From: Ruegeria sp. SCSIO 43209
GTDB lineage: Bacteria; Pseudomonadota; Alphaproteobacteria; Rhodobacterales; Rhodobacteraceae
Assembly: GCF_019904295.1 (NCBI RefSeq)
Contig: NZ_CP065359.1
Location: 1,761,001 to 1,825,000, forward strand
DNA length: 64,000 bases
Direction of reading: 5' to 3'
Shown: positions 19,415 to 27,738 of the stretch, piece by piece
Position numbering within the stretch: the stretch's first letter is position 1
How the letters are laid out: each line of letters opens with the position of its first letter
Program-made: the position numbers and the translations under genes
The notes under the pieces: model-generated
Database searches by the model: none
Seen by the model: only the letters and a program-made list of their open reading frames with translations
Told to the model about the DNA's origin: nothing

Positions 19415-20344
19415 TCAAGCTTCGAACCCGGCAGCCTCGGTCTGCACGAACGCATCTGCGCATTGCTTGGCCAATGCGCGAACGCGGCCGATATAGGCCT
19501 GTCTTTCGGTAACCGAAATCACCCCGCGGGCGTCCAGCAAGTTGAAGATGTGGCTGGCCTTGATGCACTGATCATATGCGGGATGCGCCATGATGATGCG
19601 CTTGCCCGTCTTCGGGTCGTCATGTTCCTGCGCCAGAATGGTCGCGCATTCGGTTTCAGCCTCTTCGAAATGGCGCAGCAGGACCTCGGTATTAGCAATA
19701 TCGAAGTTCCAGCGGGCGTATTCCTCTTCGGTCTGCTTGAAGATGTCGCCATAGGTCAGCGGGCTGGGCGACTGAGGATCGTTGAAGGGCATGTCCATCA
19801 CATGGTCGATGCCCAGCACATACATGGCCAGACGTTCCAGACCATAGGTCAGCTCACCGGAAACCGGCGCACAGTCATGGCCGCCGACCTGCTGGAAATA
19901 GGTGAACTGGCTGACTTCCATGCCGTCACACCAGACCTCCCATCCCAGACCCCACGCACCCAGAGTGGGGCTTTCCCAGTCATCCTCGACAAAGCGGATG
20001 TCGTGCAGATCCATGTCGATGCCGATGGCCTCAAGGCTGCCCAGATACAGCTCTTGCAGATCCGGCGGGCTGGGTTTGATCAGCACCTGGTATTGATAGT
20101 AATGCTGCAACCGGTTCGGGTTTTCGCCATAACGTCCGTCTGTCGGGCGACGCGAGGGCTGAACGTAGGCCGCTGACCAAGCCTTGGACCCCAAAGCGCG
20201 CAACGTGGTTGCCGGATGGAACGTACCTGCGCCGACCTCCATGTCATAGGGCTGTAGGATCGCACAACCTTTCGACGCCCAATAGGACTGAAGCCTTAGG
20301 ATAATCTCTTGAAATGAACGTGGTGCGCTATTGGGTTCGGTCAT
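19415..20344 (-). CDS. glyQ: Glycyl-tRNA synthetase, alpha subunit
   Basis: 309 residues; catalytic class II subunit of the alpha2beta2 glycyl-tRNA synthetase. Seen: [20 protein letters not shown] and [20 protein letters not shown] at the N-terminus, [20 protein letters not shown] (class II motif 2 region), and the glycine-site [20 protein letters not shown] followed by [11 protein letters not shown] (motif 3). The C-terminus is helical and forms part of the beta-subunit contact. It is transcribed away from the SPOR/PG-binding gene on the other strand and heads the region that ends with glyS and ppdK, although marC interrupts it on the opposite strand. Confidence 0.98.
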   Translation of the reverse strand: MTEPNSAPRSFQEIILRLQSYWASKGCAILQPYDMEVGAGTFHPATTLRALGSKAWSAAYVQPSRRPTDGRYGENPNRLQHYYQYQVLIKPSPPDLQELYLGSLEAIGIDMDLHDIRFVEDDWESPTLGAWGLGWEVWCDGMEVSQFTYFQQVGGHDCAPVSGELTYGLERLAMYVLGIDHVMDMPFNDPQSPSPLTYGDIFKQTEEEYARWNFDIANTEVLLRHFEEAETECATILAQEHDDPKTGKRIIMAHPAYDQCIKASHIFNLLDARGVISVTERQAYIGRVRALAKQCADAFVQTEAAGFEA

Positions 20345-20549
20345 GACTATTCCCTTGGACGCCCAAGCGCCCGGTTCCGGTGGGTTCGGCCCTTCCTATG
20401 CAAGGCATCCAAGGGCGTCAACGGGCCAATCGGCCACTCTGTCGCTGAGCGGCCACACACAGAATTCCCCGTATTCCGGGCATGGCAATCGGACCGCGAT
20501 TCCGCGTAATCTGCGCCAAAGTGAAAACACTGCAGAACACGGGCAGACA

Positions 20550-22289
20550 ATGACACGCGTATTTACGGTTATTACATTCTTTATCCTCTTCGGCCTGCGC
20601 GCCGCTTTTGCCCAGCAAGATGCGGGCGTCTTTGTTCAGATCGAGGCGCAGCCGTCGCTGCGCGAGGCGCAGGAACGGGCGCAGGTTTATGCGAACGCGC
20701 TGCCCGATGTGAACGGGTTTCGGCTGAATTCCGGCTGGTATGCCATTGTTATCGGGCCCTATTTACGCGACGACGCCGAACAGGTGCTGCGCGTTTACCG
20801 GGCCGAGCGTCAGATCCCATCGGACAGTTTCATCGCATTCTCCAGCGCGCTGGGGCAACAGTTCTGGCCCATCGGTGCCAACATCCTGAACCGCGGCGTC
20901 GTCACCGCCCCGATCCAGCCCGAGCCGCAACCAGAGCAGCCCTTGGCCGGTCTTACCCTGCAGGACGCAGATGAAACCCGTTCGCAGGCTCTGCAGGGCG
21001 AACGCCTTTTGACCGCGCAAGAGCGCAGAGACCTGCAAACTGCGTTGCAGGCAGCCGGGTTCTACAATTCAACAATTGACGGAGCCTTTGGTCAGGGCAC
21101 CCGCCGCTCGATGGGCGATTGGCAACGTTCCAACGGGTTCGACGCGACTGGCGTTCTGACCACGCTGCAGCGCAAAACCCTGATGGATGACTACAACGCT
21201 CCACTGATCAGCGTCGGGATGGCACGCTATTCCGACCCGCAAGCCGGGATCGAACTGGACATGCCAATAGGCGTCTTGGGCTTTGACCGTTACGAGGCAC
21301 CCTTTGCCCATTTCAACCCCACTTCTGATCTGGACGCCAAGGCGCTGCTGATCTCGCAGGAAGGCTCTGCCGCAACCCTGCGGGCGCTCTATCAAGTGAT
21401 GCAGTCGCTTGAAATCGTTCCTCTGGACGGTGAGCGCAGCCTGCGCGGCAACAGCTTCACGATTGAAGGACGCGGAAATGGCATGGCCTCGTTCACGCAA
21501 GCAGCTCTGAAAGACGGCAAGATCAAAGGTTTCACGCTGGTCTGGCCTGCCGGGGATGAGGCTCGCCGTGCCCGAGTTCTGGCCGCGATGCGCGCAAGCT
21601 TTGCCACGACCGATGCCGTACTGGATGCCGGTGCCGGAGCGGATGCCGACCAGCGCATCGATTTGATGTCTGGACTGCAAATCCGCAAACCGCGGCTATC
21701 GCGATCGGGCTTCTTCGCCGACGCTGGTGGTACGGTTCTGACGGTCACCGAGGCCGCTGAAAGCTGCACCCGCATCACGCTGGACGGTGACCAAGAGGTT
21801 CAGCTGGCTTGGCAGGATGCCGATCTTGGTGTCGCTGTGCTGCGTCCTAGCAAGACCCTAGCCCCGATCAGTGTTGCCGAGTTCCGCGCGGGCGTTCCGC
21901 GTATTCAGTCTCAGGTCGCTGTTTCGGGCTTTTCTTACGAAGGCGCATTGGGTGCCCCTACTCTGACCTTTGGCGAAATCGCTGATATCCGCGGCCTGAA
22001 TGGAGAAGATGGCGTCAAACGCCTTGCACTGTCCGCCCAGCCCGGCGACGCGGGAGGACCTGTCTTTGACGATAGCGGCAGCGTTGTTGGCATGTTGCTA
22101 CCTGCCCCTTCCGATGGGCGTACCCTGCCCGACTCGGTCAGCCTTGCGGCGAATGTGGCACGTCTGACCGAAGTTCTGACCAAGGCGGGCATCTCAGGTC
22201 AGCCCGCGCAAGGCTCAGCCCAGATTTCACCCAACGAACTGAGCCGCAGAGCCAACGGAATGACCGTTCTGGTGCACTGCTGGGACTGA
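20550..22289 (+). CDS. Exported SPOR/peptidoglycan-binding protein with a catalytically dead trypsin-like domain
   Basis: 579 residues. Signal peptide (MTRVFTVITFFILFGLRAAFA), a SPOR-like region (about 25-110: VFVQIEAQPSLREAQERAQ, LNSGWYAIVIGPY), a peptidoglycan-binding domain (about 155-215: ERRDLQTALQAAGFYNSTID, GAFGQGTRRSMGDWQ), a middle domain, and a C-terminal trypsin-like fold. The protease core lacks its catalytic residues: GDSGGP reads GDAGGP (Ala501), and the His motif TAAH(C) reads TEAAESC (400-406); only the Asp in DADLGVAVLRP survives. It should therefore bind rather than cut, probably in the periplasm at the cell wall. ATG 20550 opens the signal peptide; the upstream 73 codons of open frame look non-coding and overlap glyQ. 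Confidence 0.85.
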   Translation: MTRVFTVITFFILFGLRAAFAQQDAGVFVQIEAQPSLREAQERAQVYANALPDVNGFRLNSGWYAIVIGPYLRDDAEQVLRVYRAERQIPSDSFIAFSSALGQQFWPIGANILNRGVVTAPIQPEPQPEQPLAGLTLQDADETRSQALQGERLLTAQERRDLQTALQAAGFYNSTIDGAFGQGTRRSMGDWQRSNGFDATGVLTTLQRKTLMDDYNAPLISVGMARYSDPQAGIELDMPIGVLGFDRYEAPFAHFNPTSDLDAKALLISQEGSAATLRALYQVMQSLEIVPLDGERSLRGNSFTIEGRGNGMASFTQAALKDGKIKGFTLVWPAGDEARRARVLAAMRASFATTDAVLDAGAGADADQRIDLMSGLQIRKPRLSRSGFFADAGGTVLTVTEAAESCTRITLDGDQEVQLAWQDADLGVAVLRPSKTLAPISVAEFRAGVPRIQSQVAVSGFSYEGALGAPTLTFGEIADIRGLNGEDGVKRLALSAQPGDAGGPVFDDSGSVVGMLLPAPSDGRTLPDSVSLAANVARLTEVLTKAGISGQPAQGSAQISPNELSRRANGMTVLVHCWD

Positions 22290-22305
22290 ACAATCAGGTT
22301 CAGGG

Positions 22306-22338
22306 AAAAGGCGCTGCACGAAGGTGCACGCCTTTTTT
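22306..22338 (+). terminator. Rho-independent terminator
   Basis: AAAAGGCG-c-TGCAC-GAAG-GTGCA-CGCC followed by six Ts. The stem has a single bulged C. It ends the SPOR/PG-binding gene just before the convergent TPP-enzyme gene. Confidence 0.8.
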
Positions 22339-22345
22339 CATAGGT

Positions 22346-23920
22346 TTACAGGATATCCGGTGTGACCCATATCAATGTGGGAACCTCGGCCTGAAAGGCG
22401 GCGCGCACTGCGGCCTGCATCTCATCCAGCGTCTTCGGTGCAGCTGACAGCGCCCCGAACGCCTCGGCCAGTTTGCAGAAATCCGGGTTTCGCGCGATCA
22501 CCGCATTGGGCGCGATCTGTCCGCGCACCATGCTCTCTTCAATCTCTTTGAGTTTACCATTGTCCCACAGAATGATGGGTAGCGGCAGGCCGAGTTCGAC
22601 AGCAACCCCAAGCTCTTGCATTGTGTAGTGAAAACCATAGTCACCCGCGATGACCGCTGTGGGTTTGCCCCGCCGTGCTACTGCACCACCGATCCCGGCT
22701 GGCAGGGCGTAACCCAGCGTGCCAAATCCGGTCGGGTGGTGCCAATGATAAGGAAAGCCCATGTCCCAGACTTCTTTCGCGACATACGCGAATTGGGTCA
22801 TGTCCGAATAAATCATCGTATCCAAGGGCATGGCCGCCCTGAGTGCATCGACCACGGGGACAATGCCCGGGCGCTCGGCATCTACCTCGGCCCGCCAGCG
22901 TGCGCGCGCCTCGCGCACCTCGTCCGCAGACCAACCAGCGGCTGGTTTTACCTGATCGGACACTGCCCACAGCGCATGCGCAAAACTCTCACCATCTGCC
23001 TGCAGTTTGACAGCCGCACGATTGTGGTCTGACAGCACTTGCGGGTCCAGATCAACACGCACCATAGTTGCGTTGTGGCCCAGATCATGGCGCCACAGAT
23101 CAACCTCGCCCAATTCAGCACCGACAACAACGACAAGATCAGCCGAGGCAATTACTTTGGCGCTGCCCGGTCGTGGCAGCATCGATCCGAAATCCAGCGG
23201 ATAATCGGACCCGGCCAGCCCGCGACCGGCATATGTCGTGAAGCACGCCGCCCCCAACTGGGTCAGGATCTGTCGCCAAAGGTTAGACCGGCACCCGCCG
23301 CCTAATATGAACAACGGCCGCTGCGCGATATTCAGCAGCGACAGAACCGGTGCCACATCCGGTGGAACAGTCTGGTTGCGCAAGGCAGGCTGGTTTGGAA
23401 AAGGTGCAGGCGCTGCCTCGGCCTCCAATTGCGCGATGGGTACCTGAATGTGTTTCGGTCGCGGGCGCGACAGCTCAAACTCTTCGAAGGCGCGCTCGAT
23501 CAGACCATAGGCAGCCTTGGCATCGTTCGCCTGACAGGACCAGTCTGTAACTGTCTCGGCCGCAGCGCGTTGATCCTTCATCTGATGCAATTGGCCACGC
23601 AGTGCTTGTGTCTCTTCGAGACAAGAAGACAACACCAGCATCGGCACCGAATCCGAATAAGCCTGCCCCATCGGCGTCATTATGTTGCACAGGCCCGGTC
23701 CGGTGATCACATAGGCCACCCCCGGCTTGCCAGACGCGCGGGCAAATCCATCGGCCATGAAACCGGCCCCCTGCTCGTGTCGGGCCAGAACATGCGTGAT
23801 CCCGGCCTCTTCGATACCGCGATACATCTCCTGATTATGCACGCCCGGTATGCCAAAGATCACGTCAACGCCACGATCCTTAAGCATGTGCGAGATCTGC
23901 GCCCCAAGGGGTCGTTTCAT
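22346..23920 (-). CDS. Thiamine-diphosphate-dependent decarboxylase/synthase (acetolactate-synthase-like)
   Basis: 524 residues with the three-domain TPP-enzyme layout. Pyrimidine-binding domain with the catalytic glutamate in ARHEQGAGFMADGFARASG (about 48), a central domain with PLFILGGGC, and the diphosphate-binding domain with ATGFGTLGYALPAGIGGA-like TPTGFG and GDYGFHYTMQELGVAVELG. It resembles catabolic acetolactate-synthase homologues; from memory, related proteins in this group are annotated as 5-guanidino-2-oxopentanoate (2-ketoarginine) decarboxylase, but the FAD site and substrate cannot be judged here. It shares one base with the trkH stop (TAATG), so it is co-translated with a potassium transporter, an unexpected partner. 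Confidence 0.85.
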   Translation of the reverse strand: MKRPLGAQISHMLKDRGVDVIFGIPGVHNQEMYRGIEEAGITHVLARHEQGAGFMADGFARASGKPGVAYVITGPGLCNIMTPMGQAYSDSVPMLVLSSCLEETQALRGQLHQMKDQRAAAETVTDWSCQANDAKAAYGLIERAFEEFELSRPRPKHIQVPIAQLEAEAAPAPFPNQPALRNQTVPPDVAPVLSLLNIAQRPLFILGGGCRSNLWRQILTQLGAACFTTYAGRGLAGSDYPLDFGSMLPRPGSAKVIASADLVVVVGAELGEVDLWRHDLGHNATMVRVDLDPQVLSDHNRAAVKLQADGESFAHALWAVSDQVKPAAGWSADEVREARARWRAEVDAERPGIVPVVDALRAAMPLDTMIYSDMTQFAYVAKEVWDMGFPYHWHHPTGFGTLGYALPAGIGGAVARRGKPTAVIAGDYGFHYTMQELGVAVELGLPLPIILWDNGKLKEIEESMVRGQIAPNAVIARNPDFCKLAEAFGALSAAPKTLDEMQAAVRAAFQAEVPTLIWVTPDIL

Positions 23921-25368
23921 TAGCCTCTCCAGAATTGAACGGTAAAGATTGCGTAGACAGCCAGCAGTTCAAGGCGTCCGACCAGCATCCCAATCGTCAG
24001 CAGCCACTTGGCACCGTCATTCAGCCCCGCAAAGTTGCCTGCTGGCCCGATCTGTTCCCCCAGCCCCGGCCCCACATTAGCCAGTGCCGTCGCGGCCCCC
24101 GATACCGAGGTGATAAAGTCCAACCCAGTCAGGGCCAGCGCCCACGACAGAACCCCCATCGATAGTGCAAAGAACATGAAGAAACTCATGACCGAGGTCA
24201 GCACGTCGCGACTGATCGGTCGTCCATCATAGCGCGGCACGAACACACCATGCGGCGAACGAATTCGGCTGAGCTGGGTTTTAATCGACGCAAACAGCAA
24301 TTGATAGCGGAACACCTTGATCGAACACGCGGTGGACCCCGCGCAACCGCCAATCAATCCGATCAGGAAGAACAACATGACCGGAAAACTGCCCCAGCCC
24401 ATATAGTCGACACTCGCGTACCCGGTGCCCGAAATGATCGATGTGATGTTGAACAGCGACTCGCGGAACGCCTGCTCCCAATGGTGCGGAAAGACCGAAG
24501 TCAGGAAGATCGACATAATCACAACCAGAACCACGATGGTTGCCAGAAACGCCCGAATCTGGCTGTCTTTCCACAACGAGCTTGTGTGACCATTGGCCAA
24601 TTGCACATACCGCACAAATGGCAGCGCCGCGAGGATCATGAAGATGGCAGCGGCATATTCCAGAGGTCCCGAAAACCGGGCGAAAGAGCTGTCATAGTTT
24701 GAAAACCCGCCCGTAGCGATTGTGGTCATGGCATGCACGACGGCGTCAAAAAAGCTCATGCCGAAACCGGCATAGACCAATGCGCAGACCACCGTCAGAA
24801 ATACGTAGATCAAGGAAATCTGCCCGGCGATCTCTTGCGCACGGGGCAGAATTTTTCCCATGGTTTCAAACCCTTCCGAGCGGAAGATCTGCATCCCACC
24901 AACGCGCAGCTCGGGTAGGAACACCATCGCCACGACGATGATTCCGATGCCCCCCAACCATTGCAAAACGCCCCGCCAGAGCAACAAGCCCTGTGGCAGT
25001 TCGTCTAGCCCCGAGATCACGGTTGAACCTGTGGTGGTCAGCCCCGACATCGCCTCGAAATAGGCATCGACGAAACGCAGTTCAGTTTCGCCGAACAGAA
25101 ACGGAATTGCGCCAAAAACCGGCAACGCCACCCAGACACCCGAGGTCAGCAAGAATGTCTGACGGATGGTCAGACCTTCGCCCACCCCGTTGGAACAGCT
25201 CATCGCAAGAACACTGCCGGTCAGCAGTGTGATGACCGCGCTTTCAAAGAAAACATGCCACTCGCCCCGCCCCTCGATCATGTCGACAAGCATAGGCAGC
25301 AGCATGGTCGCCCCTAGAATGGCGACCAGCAGGCCAATCACATATCCGACCGGGCGAAGATCCATCAT
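23920..25368 (-). CDS. trkH: Trk-type potassium uptake protein, TrkH family
   Basis: 482 residues, integral membrane. All four selectivity-filter loops of the TrkH/KtrB family are visible: MSGLTTTGSTV, TTIATGGFSNYDSSFARF, TSIISGTGYASVDY and ALANVGPGLGEQIG; each supplies the conserved glycine (or its replacement) lining the potassium pore. Other marks are WRGVLQWLGGIGIIVV and FLIGLIGGCAGSTACSIKVFR. The NAD-binding TrkA partner is not in this window. ATG 25368 and the ATG right after it are both usable. The gene continues directly into the TPP-enzyme gene. Confidence 0.95.
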   Translation of the reverse strand: MMDLRPVGYVIGLLVAILGATMLLPMLVDMIEGRGEWHVFFESAVITLLTGSVLAMSCSNGVGEGLTIRQTFLLTSGVWVALPVFGAIPFLFGETELRFVDAYFEAMSGLTTTGSTVISGLDELPQGLLLWRGVLQWLGGIGIIVVAMVFLPELRVGGMQIFRSEGFETMGKILPRAQEIAGQISLIYVFLTVVCALVYAGFGMSFFDAVVHAMTTIATGGFSNYDSSFARFSGPLEYAAAIFMILAALPFVRYVQLANGHTSSLWKDSQIRAFLATIVVLVVIMSIFLTSVFPHHWEQAFRESLFNITSIISGTGYASVDYMGWGSFPVMLFFLIGLIGGCAGSTACSIKVFRYQLLFASIKTQLSRIRSPHGVFVPRYDGRPISRDVLTSVMSFFMFFALSMGVLSWALALTGLDFITSVSGAATALANVGPGLGEQIGPAGNFAGLNDGAKWLLTIGMLVGRLELLAVYAIFTVQFWRG

Positions 25369-25419
25369 GACGGGCAGCGTTGGCGCGCCAGCCCGACGGT
25401 GTCAAGCAGATGATCCGTG

Positions 25420-26172
25420 TTAACGGTCGGATTTTATCTCAACGCCCGGCATCGCGGGTGGCTTCGACGGGGCGCGTGCACGACGCGGTGCCGGTTTGGC
25501 CTGCTCAGCCGACGCAGCTGCGGGTTTCTTCGTCGCAGGTTTTGCAGCGGCAGGTTTCGGAGCCGCTGTGGCCAGAGGCGCAGCTTTTGCCGGGGCGGGC
25601 TTAGCTGCCGCAGGTGCCTTGGGCGCCGCTTTTACCGTGTTTGCTGATGCTTTCGGCGCTGCGGCTGCCGGTTGTGCCTTGGCTTGTGCGGAAGATTTAA
25701 ACTCCGCAACCGGCTTGGCCGCCGTTGATACTGGCTTGGCCGCTTTCGAGGCGGATTTCGCAGATACTTTGGCCTTCGCCGGTGCTGCTTTCACAGCCGT
25801 TTTGGCGGCCGGGGCCGCCTTGGGTGCAGCGGCCGCAACCTTAGGAGCCGCCGTTTTCGGCGCTGGTGCCGCCACAGGCTTAGCCGCCGCCTTCGGCTTT
25901 GGTGCTGCTTTGGGTTTCGGCGCGGCTTTAGGCTTTGCTGCAACCTTGGCTTTTGCAGCCGGTCTTGCTGGCTTTCGCGTTGCTGGGGTCGCCGCTTTGC
26001 GGGCAACCGGTGCGGGTGCCTCGGCTGTCTTCAATCCGTGCAGAGGTGTCATCGGCAGATCAAACGCCGCGCGGGTCATGATCTGCATGATCTCAATCTG
26101 ACTGGCCATTGCGTAACCGGCCATCCGGATGGCCGCTGCCTGAAACTCAAGCGGTTGAGTAATCGGATTCAT
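25420..26172 (-). CDS. Phasin-like protein with long Ala/Lys/Pro histone-like tail
   Basis: 250 residues. The first 55 (NPITQPLEFQAAAIRMAGYA, then MASQIEIMQIMTRAAFDLPM) form an amphipathic phasin-type helix region. The rest is an Ala/Lys/Pro low-complexity tail with KPKAAP, KPKAAA and APK units, like histone H1 or the tail of Pseudomonas PhaF, which binds both polyhydroxyalkanoate granules and DNA. A role in granule packing and segregation is inferred. ATG 26172 has AGGAGA eight bases upstream; the longer open frame upstream lacks support. A perfect TGC-rich palindrome lies about 200 bases upstream, like PhaR sites. The tail produces long spurious open frames on the other strand. Confidence 0.75.
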   Translation of the reverse strand: MNPITQPLEFQAAAIRMAGYAMASQIEIMQIMTRAAFDLPMTPLHGLKTAEAPAPVARKAATPATRKPARPAAKAKVAAKPKAAPKPKAAPKPKAAAKPVAAPAPKTAAPKVAAAAPKAAPAAKTAVKAAPAKAKVSAKSASKAAKPVSTAAKPVAEFKSSAQAKAQPAAAAPKASANTVKAAPKAPAAAKPAPAKAAPLATAAPKPAAAKPATKKPAAASAEQAKPAPRRARAPSKPPAMPGVEIKSDR

Positions 26173-26320
26173 TGCATGTCTCTCCTGATAAAACCGAGGC
26201 AGCGGGTAGATGAGTAAAGGACCCCGCCCGCCCCAATCGTCCGGGCGGATTTGCAGGTTGGCGGTCCAAGGCGTTGCACGTCCCGGTTTCCTTTCGGGCT
26301 GCGCGACCCGGTTTTTACGG

Positions 26321-26394
26321 ATGCGCAGCAGCTGCACTCGGGGACAATCTAGCGCAATTCAGGGTGCAGATGCAGCAATTCCTGCTGCATTGCG
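26321..26394. promoter_or_regulatory. TGC-rich region with perfect palindrome, candidate PhaR-type operator
   Basis: ATGCAGCA-ATTCC-TGCTGCAT (26370-26390) has perfect 8-base arms, and a second TGC-rich cluster (GCAGCAGCTGC) lies at 26325-26336. PhaR, the repressor of phasin genes in Paracoccus and Rhodobacter, binds TGC-rich sequences of the form CTGC-N3/4-GCAG. The 281-base gap between folE2 and the phasin gene holds no gene; this is the notable feature in it. Confidence 0.5.
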
Positions 26395-26453
26395 GCAAAA
26401 AAGCGCCCATGCAGGATTTTTGACTGTTTTTCCAGCAGCTTCCGCAGGGTCAA

Positions 26454-27557
26454 TCAGCCCACATGAAACAGCGTCGTGAACAAACGCGGGTCCAGGCTCG
26501 CGGATTCGAAGGTTGGACCTTCGGTCAGAATCGAGACCGCATCATGGCTGTGCAGGCTTTCCTGATGGCTGGCGATCACACGGAAATCGCCGACATGATG
26601 ATCGGCCTGCAGCTCGGCGCAGAACAGACGCGCGGCATCTTCCACGAATATGGGATTGGCCGCGTTCAGTTCGGCAAAGGCCTGTTCATCTTCGCGCTTG
26701 ACCATCACCTGAGTTTCGGTTGGCACCGCGCGGCGGCACAGCGCGATCAGATCTTCGAACCACAGGCAATCGGCGTTGCAATCGATAACCACCGAAATCC
26801 GCGCCACCGAGCGCTGGGAATGCGGCGTCGCCAACTGCCCGCGGGTTGCGCGCGCGTGTTCGCTCAGTTCCAATGAACAGGGGCAAGTGGACGAATAGAC
26901 ATAGTCCAGATGCATAATCTTCAGACGTTCCCCGCCTTGATCAACCAGTTCCAGCGCGATGTCGTAATACTGATATCCGGACAAGCCCGAACGCAGGCTC
27001 TCAATCCGATCGGGATAGGAAAACCGCATCTGTATGCGCGCATCCAAACTATCCAGATCAGTCAGATAGTCGTTCAGCGCTGCCTCCATCACCTCAAAAC
27101 TAAAGGTGCGCTCGGCGTGCTTGTAGAAGGACCGCATGATCCGAGACATGTTGATGCCCTTCTTCTCGGCCTCAAGGCTGACAGACCCGGTGACCGAGGT
27201 CTCAAGTGTCAGCTCGGCACCGCTTTTGCGATGGAACCGGATCGGCAGACGGAAATTCGAGATGCCGACATGCTGGATCTGCTGCATCGAACCCCGGATC
27301 AGGCTGGACGGACCGTTTTGCAGATCCGGCAATGTGGCCTTGTAGGCTGCATCCGCCTCGAACCCTTGGGGATATTCGCGCGAGAGGGCTGGATAGTTTG
27401 ACGGCAACAGCCCCGGGACAAGCTGCGCAATGGCCGGGTCCAGTTGACTGATCTCGGCCGCCGAGGCTGATTTCGCCCATTCGCGCAGCACCTTGAGCGC
27501 CGCTGCGGCCTGATCGTGATCGGGTGTCTCGTTGATGTCGCGCGGATGAATGTTCAT
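26454..27557 (-). CDS. folE2: GTP cyclohydrolase FolE2 (type IB)
   Basis: 367 residues. Makes 7,8-dihydroneopterin triphosphate from GTP, the first step of folate synthesis. Seen: VGISNFRLPIRF, TGSVSLEAEKKGINMSRIMRSF, HLDYVYSSTCPCSLELSEHA with the metal-ligand cysteine, and AVPTETQVMVKREDEQAF. FolE2 uses various divalent metals instead of strictly zinc and often replaces or backs up FolE under zinc limitation; no Zur box was recognised upstream. ATG 27557 is chosen; a GTG two codons earlier has AAGGG at better spacing and is a real alternative. It supplies the substrate route for the folB-folP cluster 17 kb away. Confidence 0.95.
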   Translation of the reverse strand: MNIHPRDINETPDHDQAAAALKVLREWAKSASAAEISQLDPAIAQLVPGLLPSNYPALSREYPQGFEADAAYKATLPDLQNGPSSLIRGSMQQIQHVGISNFRLPIRFHRKSGAELTLETSVTGSVSLEAEKKGINMSRIMRSFYKHAERTFSFEVMEAALNDYLTDLDSLDARIQMRFSYPDRIESLRSGLSGYQYYDIALELVDQGGERLKIMHLDYVYSSTCPCSLELSEHARATRGQLATPHSQRSVARISVVIDCNADCLWFEDLIALCRRAVPTETQVMVKREDEQAFAELNAANPIFVEDAARLFCAELQADHHVGDFRVIASHQESLHSHDAVSILTEGPTFESASLDPRLFTTLFHVG

Positions 27558-27693
27558 TGGCACGGATCCCTTGCTAGGCCGACGGTTATATACCACCGAG
27601 GTTTAATTACCAGTCCTGAACGATACGCGCGGAATAGCAGTCCGGATCGAAATTCGAGGCAAGAAATCGTCATTTTACAACCAAATGCGCCGG

Positions 27694-27718
27694 ATCAGGC
27701 GGATCACATCCGCCTGAT
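27694..27718. terminator. Strong hairpin after metZ
   Basis: ATCAGGCGGAT-CAC-ATCCGCCTGAT, 11-base perfect arms with a three-base loop, 20 bases beyond the metZ stop. There is no clear T-run on the minus strand, so it may stabilise the transcript end rather than terminate alone. Confidence 0.5.
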
Positions 27719-27738
27719 GGTGCATTCCCGGCGCAACA

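Noticed and set aside
20550..22289. Active serine protease
   Set aside because: Ser and His of the triad are replaced (Ala501, no His in 400-406), so it is described as a dead protease domain.
25496..26101. A 201-codon Gly/Ala-rich frame antisense to the phasin tail
   Set aside because: It is the reverse of the low-complexity Ala/Lys/Pro repeat, with no ribosome site; not a real gene.
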